A stretch of DNA of 64,000 bases from Ramlibacter pinisoli (GTDB taxonomy: Bacteria > Pseudomonadota > Gammaproteobacteria > Burkholderiales > Burkholderiaceae_C), in the NCBI RefSeq assembly GCF_009758015.1, contig NZ_WSEL01000009.1:124001-188000 (forward strand), written 5' to 3'. This document shows positions 44,257 to 55,467 of the stretch, piece after piece. A model generated the notes under the pieces. The model did no database searches and had not been told where the DNA came from. It saw nothing but the letters and a program-made list of their open reading frames with translations. Every line of letters begins with the position of its first letter. Within the stretch, counting starts at the first letter, position 1. The translations under genes were made by a program, and so were the position numbers.

Positions 44257-45350
44257 GGACCATCCGGCGGCTGATCTACCGCGAAGTGCTGGCGTCGGTG
44301 CTCTTCGTGGCCGCCGGCTTTCTGGCCCTGTTTTTCTTCTTCGATTTCGTCGACGAACTGCCGAACGTCGGCAAGGGCGTCACGCCGTACCGGCTGACGC
44401 AGGCACTGCTGTACATCACGCTGATGGTGCCCAGCCACCTGTACGAGCTGATGCCCATCGCGGTGCTGATCGGCACGATCTTCGTCATGTCGCGCCTTGC
44501 GCAGAGCTCGGAATACACGATCCTGCGCACGAGCGGCCTGGGGCCGGGGCGGGCGCTACGCACCCTGATGGCGCTGGGCGCCGCCTTCACCCTGATCACG
44601 TTTGCCACCGGCGACTACCTCGCCCCCGCCGCCGACCGGGCCGGCCAGCTGCTGCGGGCCCGCTACCAGGGACGCATCAGCATCGGCCAGACCGGCGCCT
44701 GGCTGAAGGAGAGGCAGGCGCAATCGACTTACAACGTCAACGTCGGCGCCCTCTCAGCCGATGGCGCCATGCAGGGCGTTCGCATCTTCGAGGCCGACGA
44801 GCGCGGCTACCTCGTCACCATGCTGCAGGCACCCACCGCCGCATTCGCGGAAGGGGCCTGGGTGCTCAAGGATGCAGAGCGCACGCGGTTCGACACCAGC
44901 GGCGCCCGGGCCCGTGTCGAGCGCTCGATGTTTCCCAGGCTCGAGTGGCGGACGGACATCTCCCCTGAAATGGTGTCGGTCGCCCTGCTCAAGCCCGACA
45001 GAATGAGCACGCTCGACCTGTTCCAGTACATCCAGCACCTGGAGGCCAACGGGCAGACCTCGCAGCGCTACGAGATCGAGTTCTGGCGCAAGGTGTTCTA
45101 CCCGCTGAGTTGCCTGGTGATGGTTGTGCTGGCCCTGCCCTTCGCCTACCTGCACTTCCGGTCAGGCGGCATCACGACCTACGTCTTCGGCGGCGTCCTC
45201 ATCGGCATCAGCTTCTTCCTGCTGAACAACGTGTTCGGTTACGCCGGCAACCTGCGCAACTGGTCGCCGTGGCTCACGGCCGCCGCGCCGGGCCTGATCT
45301 ACACGGTGCTGTCGCTGGCGGCCTTCAGCTGGCTCGTGCTGCGACGATGA
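44253..45350 (+). CDS. lptG: LPS export ABC transporter permease LptG
   Basis: 365-residue partner of LptF with the same fold. It starts MRTIRRLIYREVLASVLFVA, with the motif SSEYTILRTSGLGPGRALR in the ATPase-contacting loop. The periplasmic jellyroll lies at about residues 125-270, and C-terminal helices include PLSCLVMVVLALPFAYLHFRSGG. It overlaps both neighbours by ATGA junctions, so lptF, lptG and the chelatase-like gene are translated as a coupled series. Confidence 0.95.
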   Translation: MRTIRRLIYREVLASVLFVAAGFLALFFFFDFVDELPNVGKGVTPYRLTQALLYITLMVPSHLYELMPIAVLIGTIFVMSRLAQSSEYTILRTSGLGPGRALRTLMALGAAFTLITFATGDYLAPAADRAGQLLRARYQGRISIGQTGAWLKERQAQSTYNVNVGALSADGAMQGVRIFEADERGYLVTMLQAPTAAFAEGAWVLKDAERTRFDTSGARARVERSMFPRLEWRTDISPEMVSVALLKPDRMSTLDLFQYIQHLEANGQTSQRYEIEFWRKVFYPLSCLVMVVLALPFAYLHFRSGGITTYVFGGVLIGISFFLLNNVFGYAGNLRNWSPWLTAAAPGLIYTVLSLAAFSWLVLRR

Positions 45351-45715
45351 CGCACGCCGTCGTCCTGTTCGGGCATGGATCGCGCGATCCCGCCTGGCGG
45401 CAGCCAATGGATGCCGTCGCGCGGCGCATCGTGGCGCGCCAGCCCGAAGTCCAGGTCGCCTGCGCCTTTCTCGAACTGCAGGAGCCGTCCCTGCCGGCAG
45501 CTCTCGACGAACTGGTCGCCCGGGGCGTGCGCAGCGTGCGCGTCGTGCCCATGTTCCTGGGCGCAGGCAGGCATGCGCGGGAAGACCTGCCGGTCCTGCT
45601 GAACCAGATCCGCTCGCGGCACCCCGGTTTGGCGCTGGAGGTCACTGAGGCAGTCGGGGAGCAGCCGGAAGTGCTCGACTTGCTGGCCCAACTGGCCCTG
45701 CGCACCCTTCGTTAG
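45347..45715 (+). CDS. Small CbiX/SirB-type sirohydrochlorin chelatase
   Basis: 122-residue single-domain class II chelatase, starting MTHAVVLFGHGSRDPAWRQP; the FGHGSRD His is the expected metal/tetrapyrrole ligand. VPMFLGAGRHAREDLP is the second conserved His segment. One-domain CbiX proteins act as homodimers and insert cobalt or iron into sirohydrochlorin for B12 or sirohaem. It overlaps the end of lptG (ATGA) and lies 43 bp before cysB. Proximity to cysB fits a sirohaem role in sulfite reduction. Confidence 0.87.
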   Translation: MTHAVVLFGHGSRDPAWRQPMDAVARRIVARQPEVQVACAFLELQEPSLPAALDELVARGVRSVRVVPMFLGAGRHAREDLPVLLNQIRSRHPGLALEVTEAVGEQPEVLDLLAQLALRTLR

Positions 45716-45758
45716 ACCTCATCATGCATAATGGATCGTCTTATCAGATGATTCAGGC

Positions 45759-46703
45759 ATGAACCTCCATCAGTTCCGGTTTGTCCAGGAAGCCGCCCGG
45801 CGCAACCTCAACCTGACCGAGGCGGCCAAGGCACTCCACACATCCCAGCCGGGGGTGTCCAAAGCCATCATCGAACTGGAAGAGGAACTCGGCGTCGAGA
45901 TCTTCGCCCGCCATGGCAAGCGCCTGAAGCGCGTGACCGAACCGGGCCAGCACGTGCTGCGCAGCATCGAGTTGATCATGCGCGAGGTGGGCAACCTCAA
46001 GCGCATCGGCGAGCAGTTCAGCGCCGAGGACAGCGGCACGCTGTCGATCGCCACCACCCACACACAGGCCCGCTACGTGCTGCCGGTGCCGGTGGCCCGC
46101 TTGCGCGAGGCCTACCCGAAGGTGAACGTCAGCCTGCATCAAGGCTCGCCGGACCAGGTGGCCCGGATGCTGATCGACGAGGTCGCCGAAATCGGCATCG
46201 CGACGGAATCGCTGTCCGACTACCAGGAACTGGTCACCCTGCCCTGCTACGAGTGGCAGCACGTCCTGGTGATGCCCCAGGACCACCCGCTGTCCAGGAA
46301 GGAGCGAGTGACGCTGGAAGACCTGGCCGCCGAACCGATCATCACCTACCACCCTTCGTTCACCGGGCGCACCCGCATCGACACCGCGTTCGCGACGCGC
46401 AAGCTCCAGCCGCGCATCGCGCTGGAGGCCATCGACTCCGACGTCATCAAGACCTATGTGCGCCTCGGGCTGGGGATCGGCATCGTGGCCGAGATGGCCG
46501 TGCGCGATGACGGGCAGAATGCCGATCTCGCGGTGCGGCCGCTGGGGACGCTGTTCGGGCAGAACGTGGCGCGGGTCGCGTTCAAGCGCAGTGCCTACCT
46601 GCGCAACTTCGTCTTCAAGTTCGCCGAACTGCTGTCCGACCGGCTCGACCGGAACCTGATCGCCAAGGCCATGACCGGCCACGTCAATGACTATGAGCTC
46701 TGA
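45759..46703 (+). CDS. cysB: LysR-type regulator CysB
   Basis: 314-residue activator of sulfate assimilation. The N-terminal winged HTH (about residues 1-60, NLTEAAKALHTSQPGVSKAIIELEEELG) with MNLHQFRFVQEAARR is the CysB/Cbl signature. The effector domain has THTQARYVLP and HQGSPDQVARML, the segment binding acetylserine or sulfate in CysB. The C-terminus has LGLGIGIVAEMAV. Its last 17 bp overlap the start of the aminotransferase gene. The 43-bp gap upstream is AT-richer (contains ATAATG) and may hold its promoter. Confidence 0.94.
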   Translation: MNLHQFRFVQEAARRNLNLTEAAKALHTSQPGVSKAIIELEEELGVEIFARHGKRLKRVTEPGQHVLRSIELIMREVGNLKRIGEQFSAEDSGTLSIATTHTQARYVLPVPVARLREAYPKVNVSLHQGSPDQVARMLIDEVAEIGIATESLSDYQELVTLPCYEWQHVLVMPQDHPLSRKERVTLEDLAAEPIITYHPSFTGRTRIDTAFATRKLQPRIALEAIDSDVIKTYVRLGLGIGIVAEMAVRDDGQNADLAVRPLGTLFGQNVARVAFKRSAYLRNFVFKFAELLSDRLDRNLIAKAMTGHVNDYEL

Positions 46704-47865
46704 CACCCTCGTCGCTCGCACGCCCGCCGTGCGCACCAAGCTGCCCGCCGTCGGCACGACCATCTTCACCGTGATGTCCGCCCTGGCGACCGAGACGGGC
46801 GCCGTCAATCTCGGCCAGGGATTCCCCGACTTCGAGTGCGACCCGAAGCTGGTGCAGGCCGTGACGGACGCGATGACCCGTGGCCTCAACCAGTACCCGC
46901 CCATGACCGGCGTGCCGGCCTTGCGCGACGCGGTGGCGGCGAAGATCTCGGCCCTCTACGGCCATGCCTACGACCCGGCGACCGAGATCACCATCACGGC
47001 CGGCGCCACGCAGGCCATCATCACCTGCATCCTGGCGGTCGTGCGGCCCGGCGACGAGGTCATCGTGCTGGAGCCTTGCTATGACAGCTATGTGCCCAAC
47101 ATCGAGCTGGCGGGCGGTACCGTCGTCCGCGTGCCGCTGGTGCCGGGCACGTTCCGCCCCGATTTCGATCGCATCGCGGCGGCCCTGAGCCCGCGCACGC
47201 GCGCCATCCTGGTCAACTCGCCGCACAACCCCAGTGCCACCGTGTGGAGCCGCGAGGACATGCTGCGCCTGCAGGACCTGCTGGCACCCACCGAGGTTCT
47301 CCTGATCAGCGACGAGGTGTACGAACACATGGTGTTCGACGGCCAGCAGCACCAGAGCGCGTCGCGCTTCCCGGGGCTGGCTGCGCGCAGCTTCATCGTC
47401 TCGAGCTTCGGCAAGACCTACCACGTGACCGGCTGGAAGGTGGGCTACGTGGCGGCGCCCGCCTCCTTGTCGGCCGAATTCCGCAAGGTGCACCAGTTCA
47501 ACGTCTTCACCGTCAACACGCCGGTGCAGCACGGGTTGGCAACCTACATGGCCAACCCCCAGCCCTACCTGGACCTGCCCGCCTTCTACCAGCGCAAGCG
47601 CGACCTGTTCCGTGCCGGACTGCAGCGCACCCGGTTCCGCCTGCTGCCCAGCCAGGGCAGCTATTTCCAGTGCGTCGACATCTCCGCCGTCAGCGACCTG
47701 TCGGAACAGGAGTTCTGCCTGTGGCTGACGCGCGAGATTGGCGTCGCGGCCATCCCGCTGTCAGCCTTCTACGGCGAAGGCTTCGACCAGCGCGTGGTCC
47801 GCTTCTGCTTCGCCAAGCGGGACGAGACGCTGCACACGGCCCTCGACCGACTCGCCCGCCTGTAG
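46687..47865 (+). CDS. Methionine-type PLP aminotransferase (YbdL family)
   Basis: 392-residue fold-type I aminotransferase of the KAT/YbdL group. It has NLGQGFPDFECDP, the substrate-loop NQYPPMTGVPALRDAV, NSPHNPSATVW, SDEVYEHMVFDG and the pyridoxal lysine near residue 242 in SSFGKTYHVTGWKVGYV. YbdL prefers methionine, His and Phe, and KAT homologues act on kynurenine or glutamine. The 17-bp overlap with cysB suggests coupled expression and a role in sulfur amino-acid metabolism. The start is ATG at 46687 or the ATG two codons later. Confidence 0.9.
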   Translation: MTMSSDTLVARTPAVRTKLPAVGTTIFTVMSALATETGAVNLGQGFPDFECDPKLVQAVTDAMTRGLNQYPPMTGVPALRDAVAAKISALYGHAYDPATEITITAGATQAIITCILAVVRPGDEVIVLEPCYDSYVPNIELAGGTVVRVPLVPGTFRPDFDRIAAALSPRTRAILVNSPHNPSATVWSREDMLRLQDLLAPTEVLLISDEVYEHMVFDGQQHQSASRFPGLAARSFIVSSFGKTYHVTGWKVGYVAAPASLSAEFRKVHQFNVFTVNTPVQHGLATYMANPQPYLDLPAFYQRKRDLFRAGLQRTRFRLLPSQGSYFQCVDISAVSDLSEQEFCLWLTREIGVAAIPLSAFYGEGFDQRVVRFCFAKRDETLHTALDRLARL

Positions 47866-47874
47866 CGGGCCCGA

Positions 47875-48786
47875 TCAGCCGGCCGTCCGGCCTTCGATCA
47901 GCTTCACCAGCGCCCAGAGCGTCCGGTTCACCGGCGTGGCGACGCCCAGCGCTGCGCCGCGGCGCACGACCAGGCCATTGAGGTAATCGATCTCGCTCGG
48001 CTTGCGGCGCGCGAGGTCCTGCGCGGTGGATGAGAACTGCGTCGGCATCGTCTCGGCGATGCGGTGCACCGCCAGGTCGATGTCGCCCGGCACCTGCACG
48101 CCCTCCGCATGGGCGACGGCAAGGCATTCCGCCACCGCGTCGCGCATCACCTCGGGAATCCCCTCGCAGCGCACGTTCTCGCCGTAGGGGCGCTGCGCGA
48201 TGGCCGACACCGCGTTGTACGCGCAGTTCAGGATCAGCTTGGTCCACAGCGCCCCGCGCACGTTTGCGGACACCTCGGTCGGCACACCGGCGGCAACCAG
48301 GGCACGGGCGACCGCCTCGGACCGCGCCGATGGCTCGATCACGAGTTCCCCGCGCCCATGGTGGCGCACGTGGCCCGGGCCCGCCATCTCCGAGGCGACG
48401 TAGACGACCGCCGCGGCGACGGCGTGGTGCGGCAGGACCAGTCGCAGGCGGTCGGCGTTGTCCACGCCGTTCTGCAGGCACAGCACGAGTGCACCCGGGG
48501 CCAGGTGGCCGGCCAGTTGGCGTCCGGCGGACTCGGTGTCCATCGACTTGACACTGAACAGAACCAGGTCCGCGCCTTGCACGACGGCCGCGTCGGTACT
48601 CGCCCGCACGCGGACCTGCTCGTCGAACTGGCGGGTTTCCAATCGCAACCCGGTCTGCTCGATGGCCGCCACGTGGCTCTGGCGTGCGACGAGCGCAACG
48701 TCATGACCAGCCCGCGCGAGCATGGCGCCGTAGTAGCAGCCGACGGCGCCTGCGCCCATGACCGCAATCTTCAGGTGTGCATCCAT
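47875..48786 (-). CDS. Ketopantoate reductase family (PanE/ApbA-like) dehydrogenase
   Basis: 303-residue NAD(P)-dependent 2-hydroxyacid-type dehydrogenase. The Rossmann motif IAVMGAGAVGCYYGAML comes first, then LVLFSVKSMDT, CLQNGVDNADRL and the catalytic Lys segment ALWTKLILNCAYNAVSAI. The C-terminal domain has SSTAQDLARRKPSEIDYLNG. It may be PanE (pantothenate synthesis) or one of several paralogues of unknown substrate. Convergent with the aminotransferase gene, 9 bp between stops. Confidence 0.87.
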   Translation of the reverse strand: MDAHLKIAVMGAGAVGCYYGAMLARAGHDVALVARQSHVAAIEQTGLRLETRQFDEQVRVRASTDAAVVQGADLVLFSVKSMDTESAGRQLAGHLAPGALVLCLQNGVDNADRLRLVLPHHAVAAAVVYVASEMAGPGHVRHHGRGELVIEPSARSEAVARALVAAGVPTEVSANVRGALWTKLILNCAYNAVSAIAQRPYGENVRCEGIPEVMRDAVAECLAVAHAEGVQVPGDIDLAVHRIAETMPTQFSSTAQDLARRKPSEIDYLNGLVVRRGAALGVATPVNRTLWALVKLIEGRTAG

Positions 48787-48916
48787 GCCGCGATTCTAGG
48801 TAGGACGAATTCAGCGTCCCGCACATGCCGCTACAGAGCGCCCTCGGGCCTTACACACGGTCGGCTGCGGCACGGGACAAGATCGTCAACAGACATCGGA
48901 TTGCTGAAAGGAAGAC

Positions 48917-49642
48917 ATGAACAGGCGAGGCGCGGCCACCATGGTGGCCTCTTTCCTCCTGGGGGCGTGTGGTGGCGGTGGTGGTGGCGGCGGCGACACG
49001 GCCGCGCCAACGTCCGCGCCGGCGGCGGCGTCACCGGCCCCGGCCCCGGCATCGGCGCTGGCGGCGCCGACCACCCCGAACATCGCACTGTGGGGCGACT
49101 CGCTCACGCCGCCGGTGTTTCGCGCGCTGGCCCCGCTGTCGCCGAATCGCCAGGTGTTCGACGGTGGCGTGCCCGGCGAGACTTCGATGCAGATTGCGGC
49201 ACGGCAGGCGCAGGACCCCCACGCCGACTGGATCACGGTCTTCTGGTACGGCCACAACAACATCCGGATCGACACGGCGGCAGCGCCGGAACAGATCAAG
49301 CAGGACCTGGCGGCCAGCATCGCCCGGCTCACGCCCGGCAACAACCGTTTCCTGGTGCTCTCGGTGGTGAACAACGCGGTCGATGGAGCCCGTGGCAGCG
49401 TGCAGTACAACACCATCATCCAGCTGAACCAGGAGCTGGCCCGGCTGTATCCCGGCAACTTCTTCGACATGCGCGCCTTCATGGTGGCCCAGGGTGACCC
49501 GCAGGTACCGCAGCAGGCCGCTGAACTGCAGGCCGACGTGCCTTCATCGCGGCTGCGCTTCGACGAAATCCACCTCACCGGGGCGGGCGCGGACGTCGTC
49601 GCCCGTCGGCTGCAACAGGAAATCGCCGCCCGCGGCTGGTGA
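48917..49642 (+). CDS. SGNH/GDSL hydrolase lipoprotein
   Basis: 241-residue secreted esterase-like protein starting MNRRGAATMVASFLLGACGG; the lipobox LLGAC predicts lipidation at Cys18. Eight glycines and an Ala/Pro-rich linker of about 30 residues follow. The SGNH blocks are intact: ALWGDSLT (nucleophile Ser), GGVPGET (Gly), WYGHNN (Asn) and FDEIHLTGAG (His with preceding Asp). Substrates of the family include carbohydrate acetyl esters, lipids and thioesters. The AAAGGA-type site lies upstream and the kinase gene starts 45 bp downstream. Confidence 0.88.
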   Translation: MNRRGAATMVASFLLGACGGGGGGGGDTAAPTSAPAAASPAPAPASALAAPTTPNIALWGDSLTPPVFRALAPLSPNRQVFDGGVPGETSMQIAARQAQDPHADWITVFWYGHNNIRIDTAAAPEQIKQDLAASIARLTPGNNRFLVLSVVNNAVDGARGSVQYNTIIQLNQELARLYPGNFFDMRAFMVAQGDPQVPQQAAELQADVPSSRLRFDEIHLTGAGADVVARRLQQEIAARGW

Positions 49643-49687
49643 CGCCCCGCGGACATGGCAGCCCGCACGGGCCACCATAATCCGCCC

Positions 49688-50701
49688 ATGCCATTCCTCG
49701 ACCTGTCGCAGGATGCGGCCGCCATGCGGCGTGTCCTGGTCGGCCTCGGCCTCGCTGCGGCCGGCGAGGAGGTCGTCGCCACACCGCTGGCCGGCGGGGT
49801 GTCCTCCGGCATCTACCGTATCCCGCTGGCGTCCGGCACCTACTGCCTGAAGCAGGCCCTGCCCCAACTGAAGGTCGCCAAGGAGTGGAAGGTGCCGGTG
49901 CAGCGCGTCTTCCACGAGATCGACTGGCTGCGCACGGCGGCCGCCATCGTGCCCGGACACGTGCCCCAGGTGCTGGGCGAGGACGAGGCGACCATGAGCT
50001 TCGTCATGGAGTACCTGGGCGGCGACCGGCGGCCCTGGAAGGCCGACCTGCTGGCCGGCATCGTGAGGCCGGACACGGCACGCGAGCTGGGCGACGTGCT
50101 CGGGGCGATCCACGCGGCCACGGCGGACGACCCCGCCGTCGCGCAGCGCTTCCGGACCGACGCCAACTTTCACGCCATCCGCCTGGAACCGTATCTGGTG
50201 GAGGCAAGCCGCGTCCACCCCCTGCTGGCGGATCGTTTGCTGGCGACAGTGGAGCGGACGGCCACGACGCGGCGCGTCCTGGTGCACGGTGACGTGAGCC
50301 CCAAGAACGTCCTCGTGGGCGGCTCCCGTGCCGTCTTGCTGGACGCCGAATGCGCCTGGTTCGGCGATCCGGCATTCGACCTGGCCTTCTGCCTGAACCA
50401 CTTCCTGCTGAAGGCGGCGCACCTGCCGGCCCGGGCTGCCGACCTGCTCGCCTGCTTCGATGGTTTCGTGGCCGCCTATCTGGCCCATGTGCATTGGGAG
50501 CCGGTGGACGCCATCCAGGCCCGGGCGTCGGCACTCTTGCCCGGCCTCGCGCTCGCCCGTGTCGACGGCAAGTCGCCCGTCGAATACCTCACCGAAGCGC
50601 GCCGGCAGGTCGTCCGCGAAGCGTCTCTGCGCCTGCTGCGCGCCACCCCCACCACCCTCGACCGGCTCGCGCAACGCTGGGCCCAGGACTGCACCGCATG
50701 A
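49688..50701 (+). CDS. APH/choline-kinase-fold small-molecule kinase
   Basis: 337-residue phosphotransferase of the aminoglycoside phosphotransferase superfamily. The nucleotide loop is PLAGGVSSGIYRI, the Lys is in GTYCLKQALPQL, the catalytic loop is VLVHGDVSPKNVLVGG and the metal-binding Asp is in LLDAECAWFGDPAFDLAF. The acceptor is unknown; this fold covers antibiotics, choline, homoserine, methylthioribose and sugars. The start MPFLDLSQ was chosen over an upstream ATG for compactness. The stop overlaps the enolase-like gene (ATGA), so the two proteins are made together and may act in sequence. Confidence 0.87.
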   Translation: MPFLDLSQDAAAMRRVLVGLGLAAAGEEVVATPLAGGVSSGIYRIPLASGTYCLKQALPQLKVAKEWKVPVQRVFHEIDWLRTAAAIVPGHVPQVLGEDEATMSFVMEYLGGDRRPWKADLLAGIVRPDTARELGDVLGAIHAATADDPAVAQRFRTDANFHAIRLEPYLVEASRVHPLLADRLLATVERTATTRRVLVHGDVSPKNVLVGGSRAVLLDAECAWFGDPAFDLAFCLNHFLLKAAHLPARAADLLACFDGFVAAYLAHVHWEPVDAIQARASALLPGLALARVDGKSPVEYLTEARRQVVREASLRLLRATPTTLDRLAQRWAQDCTA

Positions 50702-51981
50702 CCATCACCCGCGTGACCGGGCGCCGCATCTGGGACTCCCGCGGCCGTCCCACCATCGAAGTGGAAGTGGAGTCCGCCGACGGAACGGTGGGGCGCGGCA
50801 TCGCACCGGCCGGTGCGTCCCGTGGGACCCGTGAAGCGGTGGAACGCCGCGACGGCGGCAAGCGCCTCGGCGGCTACGACGTCAGCGGCGCCTTGCAGGC
50901 GGTCGAGCACGAAATCGCGCCGCTGCTGGTCGGCCGCGAGGCCGCCGACCAGGCAGGCATCGACGCCGCCCTGATCGCCCTGGACGGAACGCCCCAGAAG
51001 TCCCGGCTGGGCGGCAATACGCTGATCGCCACGTCGCTGGCCACGCTGCACGCAGCCGCTGCGCAAGCCCGCCTGCCGCTCTGGCGCCACCTGGCCGGCG
51101 CGCAGCCCGTGCGACTGCCACTGCCGCAGATCCAGATCTTCGGCGGCGGCGCGCATGCGGGGCGACGGGTCGACGTCCAGGACTTCATGGTGATCGCGAC
51201 AGGCGCCGGTTCGTTCAGCGAGGCGCTGGAGATGACGGCCGAGGTGTACCGGTGCGCGGGCGAGCGCATGGCCCGGCGCGGTCCGCTCGCGGGGGTGGCC
51301 GACGAAGGAGGCTGGTGGCCCAGCTTCGAGGACAACGAGGAGGCCCTGGACGTGCTCGTGGCCGCCATCGAGGACGCCGGCTTCGCGCCCGGCGAGCAGG
51401 TCGCGATCGCGCTCGACATCGCGGCGTCGGAGTTCGGCCAGGCCGGGCGCTACCGCCTCGCCCTGGAGGACCGCGAACTCGATTCGGATGCGTTGTGCGA
51501 GCGCCTGGTGCGCTGGGTGGAGCGCTATCCCATCGTGTCCATCGAGGACCCGCTCGCCGAGGACGACGAAGCCGGCCTGCAGGCCTTCACGCGTGCGGTC
51601 GGCCACCGGGTGCAGGTGGTGGGCGACGACTACCTCGTCACCAATGCCTCCCGTGTGCAACAGGCGGCCGCCGTGGGCGCCTGCAACTGCGTGCTGATCA
51701 AGCCGAACCAGGCCGGCACGGTCACCGAAACCATCGCGGCCCTGAAGGCGGCACAAGCGGCCGGCTACGCCGCCATCGTGTCGGCGCGCTCCGGCGAGAC
51801 CGAGGACGTCGCCATCGTCCACCTGGCCACCGGCTGGAACGCAGGCCAGCTCAAGGTCGGCTCGTTCGCCCGGTCCGAGCGCATGGCCAAGTGGAACGAA
51901 GGCATCCGGCTGGAAGGGGCCCGCCCGGCGCCGGCGGGGTTCTGGGGACGCCAGGCATTGCAGGGAGGTGATCGGTCATGA
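50698..51981 (+). CDS. Enolase paralogue with altered active site
   Basis: 427-residue enolase-superfamily protein similar in sequence to phosphopyruvate hydratase along its whole length. Metal ligands are present (D240 in ALDIAASEF, E283 in SIEDPLAEDD, D310 in VVGDD), as are the general-base Lys (K335, LIKPNQAGT), E203 in ADEGG, R364/S365 and K386. Two residues invariant in true enolases differ: Asp162 stands in QDFM where QEFM is normal, and Ala363 in SARSGETED replaces the substrate-contacting His of SHRSGETED. The flap reads PAGASRG instead of PSGASTG. It probably dehydrates a related phosphorylated acid rather than 2-phosphoglycerate. Coupled to the upstream kinase. Confidence 0.85.
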   Translation: MTITRVTGRRIWDSRGRPTIEVEVESADGTVGRGIAPAGASRGTREAVERRDGGKRLGGYDVSGALQAVEHEIAPLLVGREAADQAGIDAALIALDGTPQKSRLGGNTLIATSLATLHAAAAQARLPLWRHLAGAQPVRLPLPQIQIFGGGAHAGRRVDVQDFMVIATGAGSFSEALEMTAEVYRCAGERMARRGPLAGVADEGGWWPSFEDNEEALDVLVAAIEDAGFAPGEQVAIALDIAASEFGQAGRYRLALEDRELDSDALCERLVRWVERYPIVSIEDPLAEDDEAGLQAFTRAVGHRVQVVGDDYLVTNASRVQQAAAVGACNCVLIKPNQAGTVTETIAALKAAQAAGYAAIVSARSGETEDVAIVHLATGWNAGQLKVGSFARSERMAKWNEGIRLEGARPAPAGFWGRQALQGGDRS

Positions 51982-52442
51982 CCCAGTACTGGTTGATGAA
52001 ATCCGAGCCCGACGAAGTCTCGGTCGACGACGCCCTGGCCGCGCCGAAGTCCACCGTGCCGTGGACCGGGGTGCGCAACTACCAGGCGCGCAATTTCATG
52101 CGCGACCAGATGCGCGTGGGCGACGGCGTGCTGTTCTACCACTCGAGCTGCGCGGAACCGGGCATCGTCGGCATCGCGCAGGTGGCGTCCACCCCCTACC
52201 CCGATCCGACGCAGTTCGATCGCAAATCGCCCTACTACGACCCCGCGTCCAGGCAGGAGGAACCGCGCTGGTCGCTGGTGGACGTGCAGGTCGTGAAGAA
52301 GACGCGCAACCTCACGCTGCCGGAGTTGCGGACGACGCCCGGACTGGAAGACCTCGTGGTGCTGCGCAAGGGCAACCGGCTGTCGATCACGCCGGTCGAG
52401 CCCAGGCATTGGCGGCAGATCACCAAGCTGCTCGGCGCCTGA
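51978..52442 (+). CDS. EVE-domain protein
   Basis: 154-residue protein of the PUA-like EVE family (THYN1-like), starting MTQYWLMKSEPDEVSVDDAL. It has TVPWTGVRNYQARNFMRDQM, VLFYHSSCAEPGIVGIAQV and DPASRQEEPRWSLVDV, which form the pocket that in characterised homologues recognises modified cytosines or other modified nucleobases. It overlaps the enolase-like gene by ATGA and ends just before a strong terminator, so it closes the operon. Confidence 0.93.
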   Translation: MTQYWLMKSEPDEVSVDDALAAPKSTVPWTGVRNYQARNFMRDQMRVGDGVLFYHSSCAEPGIVGIAQVASTPYPDPTQFDRKSPYYDPASRQEEPRWSLVDVQVVKKTRNLTLPELRTTPGLEDLVVLRKGNRLSITPVEPRHWRQITKLLGA

Positions 52443-52463
52443 CCTCGCGCCGGCAAGAAAAAA

Positions 52464-52486
52464 AGCCGCCCGGGGGCGGCTTTTTT
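52464..52486. terminator. Bidirectional terminator between EVE gene and clpA
   Basis: An AGCCGCC/GGCGGCT stem (52464-52470 and 52475-52481) has A-rich (52458-52464) and T-rich (52481-52486) flanks. It can therefore stop transcription from the EVE operon on the plus strand and from clpA on the minus strand. Confidence 0.85.
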
Positions 52487-52503
52487 CTTGGGTAGGCCCG
52501 GCC

Positions 52504-54822
<2,319 letters not shown>

Positions 54823-54876
54823 GAAATTTCCTTTTGCCTTGCTTTCTGATTCACATCCATCCGATTCGATCCCTGA

Positions 54877-55236
54877 TCATTCGATGGGTTCGCTGACGCA
54901 TTGCAAAGGATGTCCCGCCTGCCGGGCCGCTTCCTGTACCTGCTCGACCTTGGTGGCCGCCACGTCACGTGAGTAGACGCCGCAGATGCCCTTACCGTCG
55001 AGGTGGATCTTGAGCATGATCTGCGTCGCGGTCTCGCGGTCCTTGTTGAAAAATTCCTGGATCACCACCACGACGAATTCCATCGGGGTGTAGTCGTCGT
55101 TGAGCATGACGACCTGGTACATCTGCGGCGGCTTGGTTTTCTGGGTCCGCCGCTCGAGCACCACGGATCCACCGTCGTCGTCCGTCGGTCGCGCCACTGG
55201 GGCGACCGGTGCGGGCACGGGGGGTTTGGCTGCCAT
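54877..55236 (-). CDS. clpS: ClpS adaptor
   Basis: 119-residue N-end-rule adaptor that delivers proteins with Leu, Phe, Trp or Tyr N-termini to ClpAP. The core has [27 protein letters not shown] (the [10 protein letters not shown] segment binds the N-degron) and [20 protein letters not shown]. The Pro-rich N-terminus is variable. The start is the ATG of [10 protein letters not shown]; an ATG three codons upstream (55245) is also possible and no ribosome-binding site separates them. Confidence 0.95.
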   Translation of the reverse strand: MAAKPPVPAPVAPVARPTDDDGGSVVLERRTQKTKPPQMYQVVMLNDDYTPMEFVVVVIQEFFNKDRETATQIMLKIHLDGKGICGVYSRDVAATKVEQVQEAARQAGHPLQCVSEPIE

Positions 55237-55467
55237 GAAATTCATTCTATCGAGCAGCCTGTCGCACTGCATCGCAAAAGTGATTTGGTGTCAGCCCCGC
55301 CACATTCAAGCGCCGGGAAGGCGCGGCGGGGACGCTATGCGCAGCCGCGGGGACCGGCAAGCGGCCGGTTTGGGTTCCGCGGCGGGGCAGGTACTCTGCC
55401 GCCACAAGTCGCCTTCGGGCCAAAAACGCTGTGCGGCATCCCACCAAAACTAAAGTATGTGGAATTG

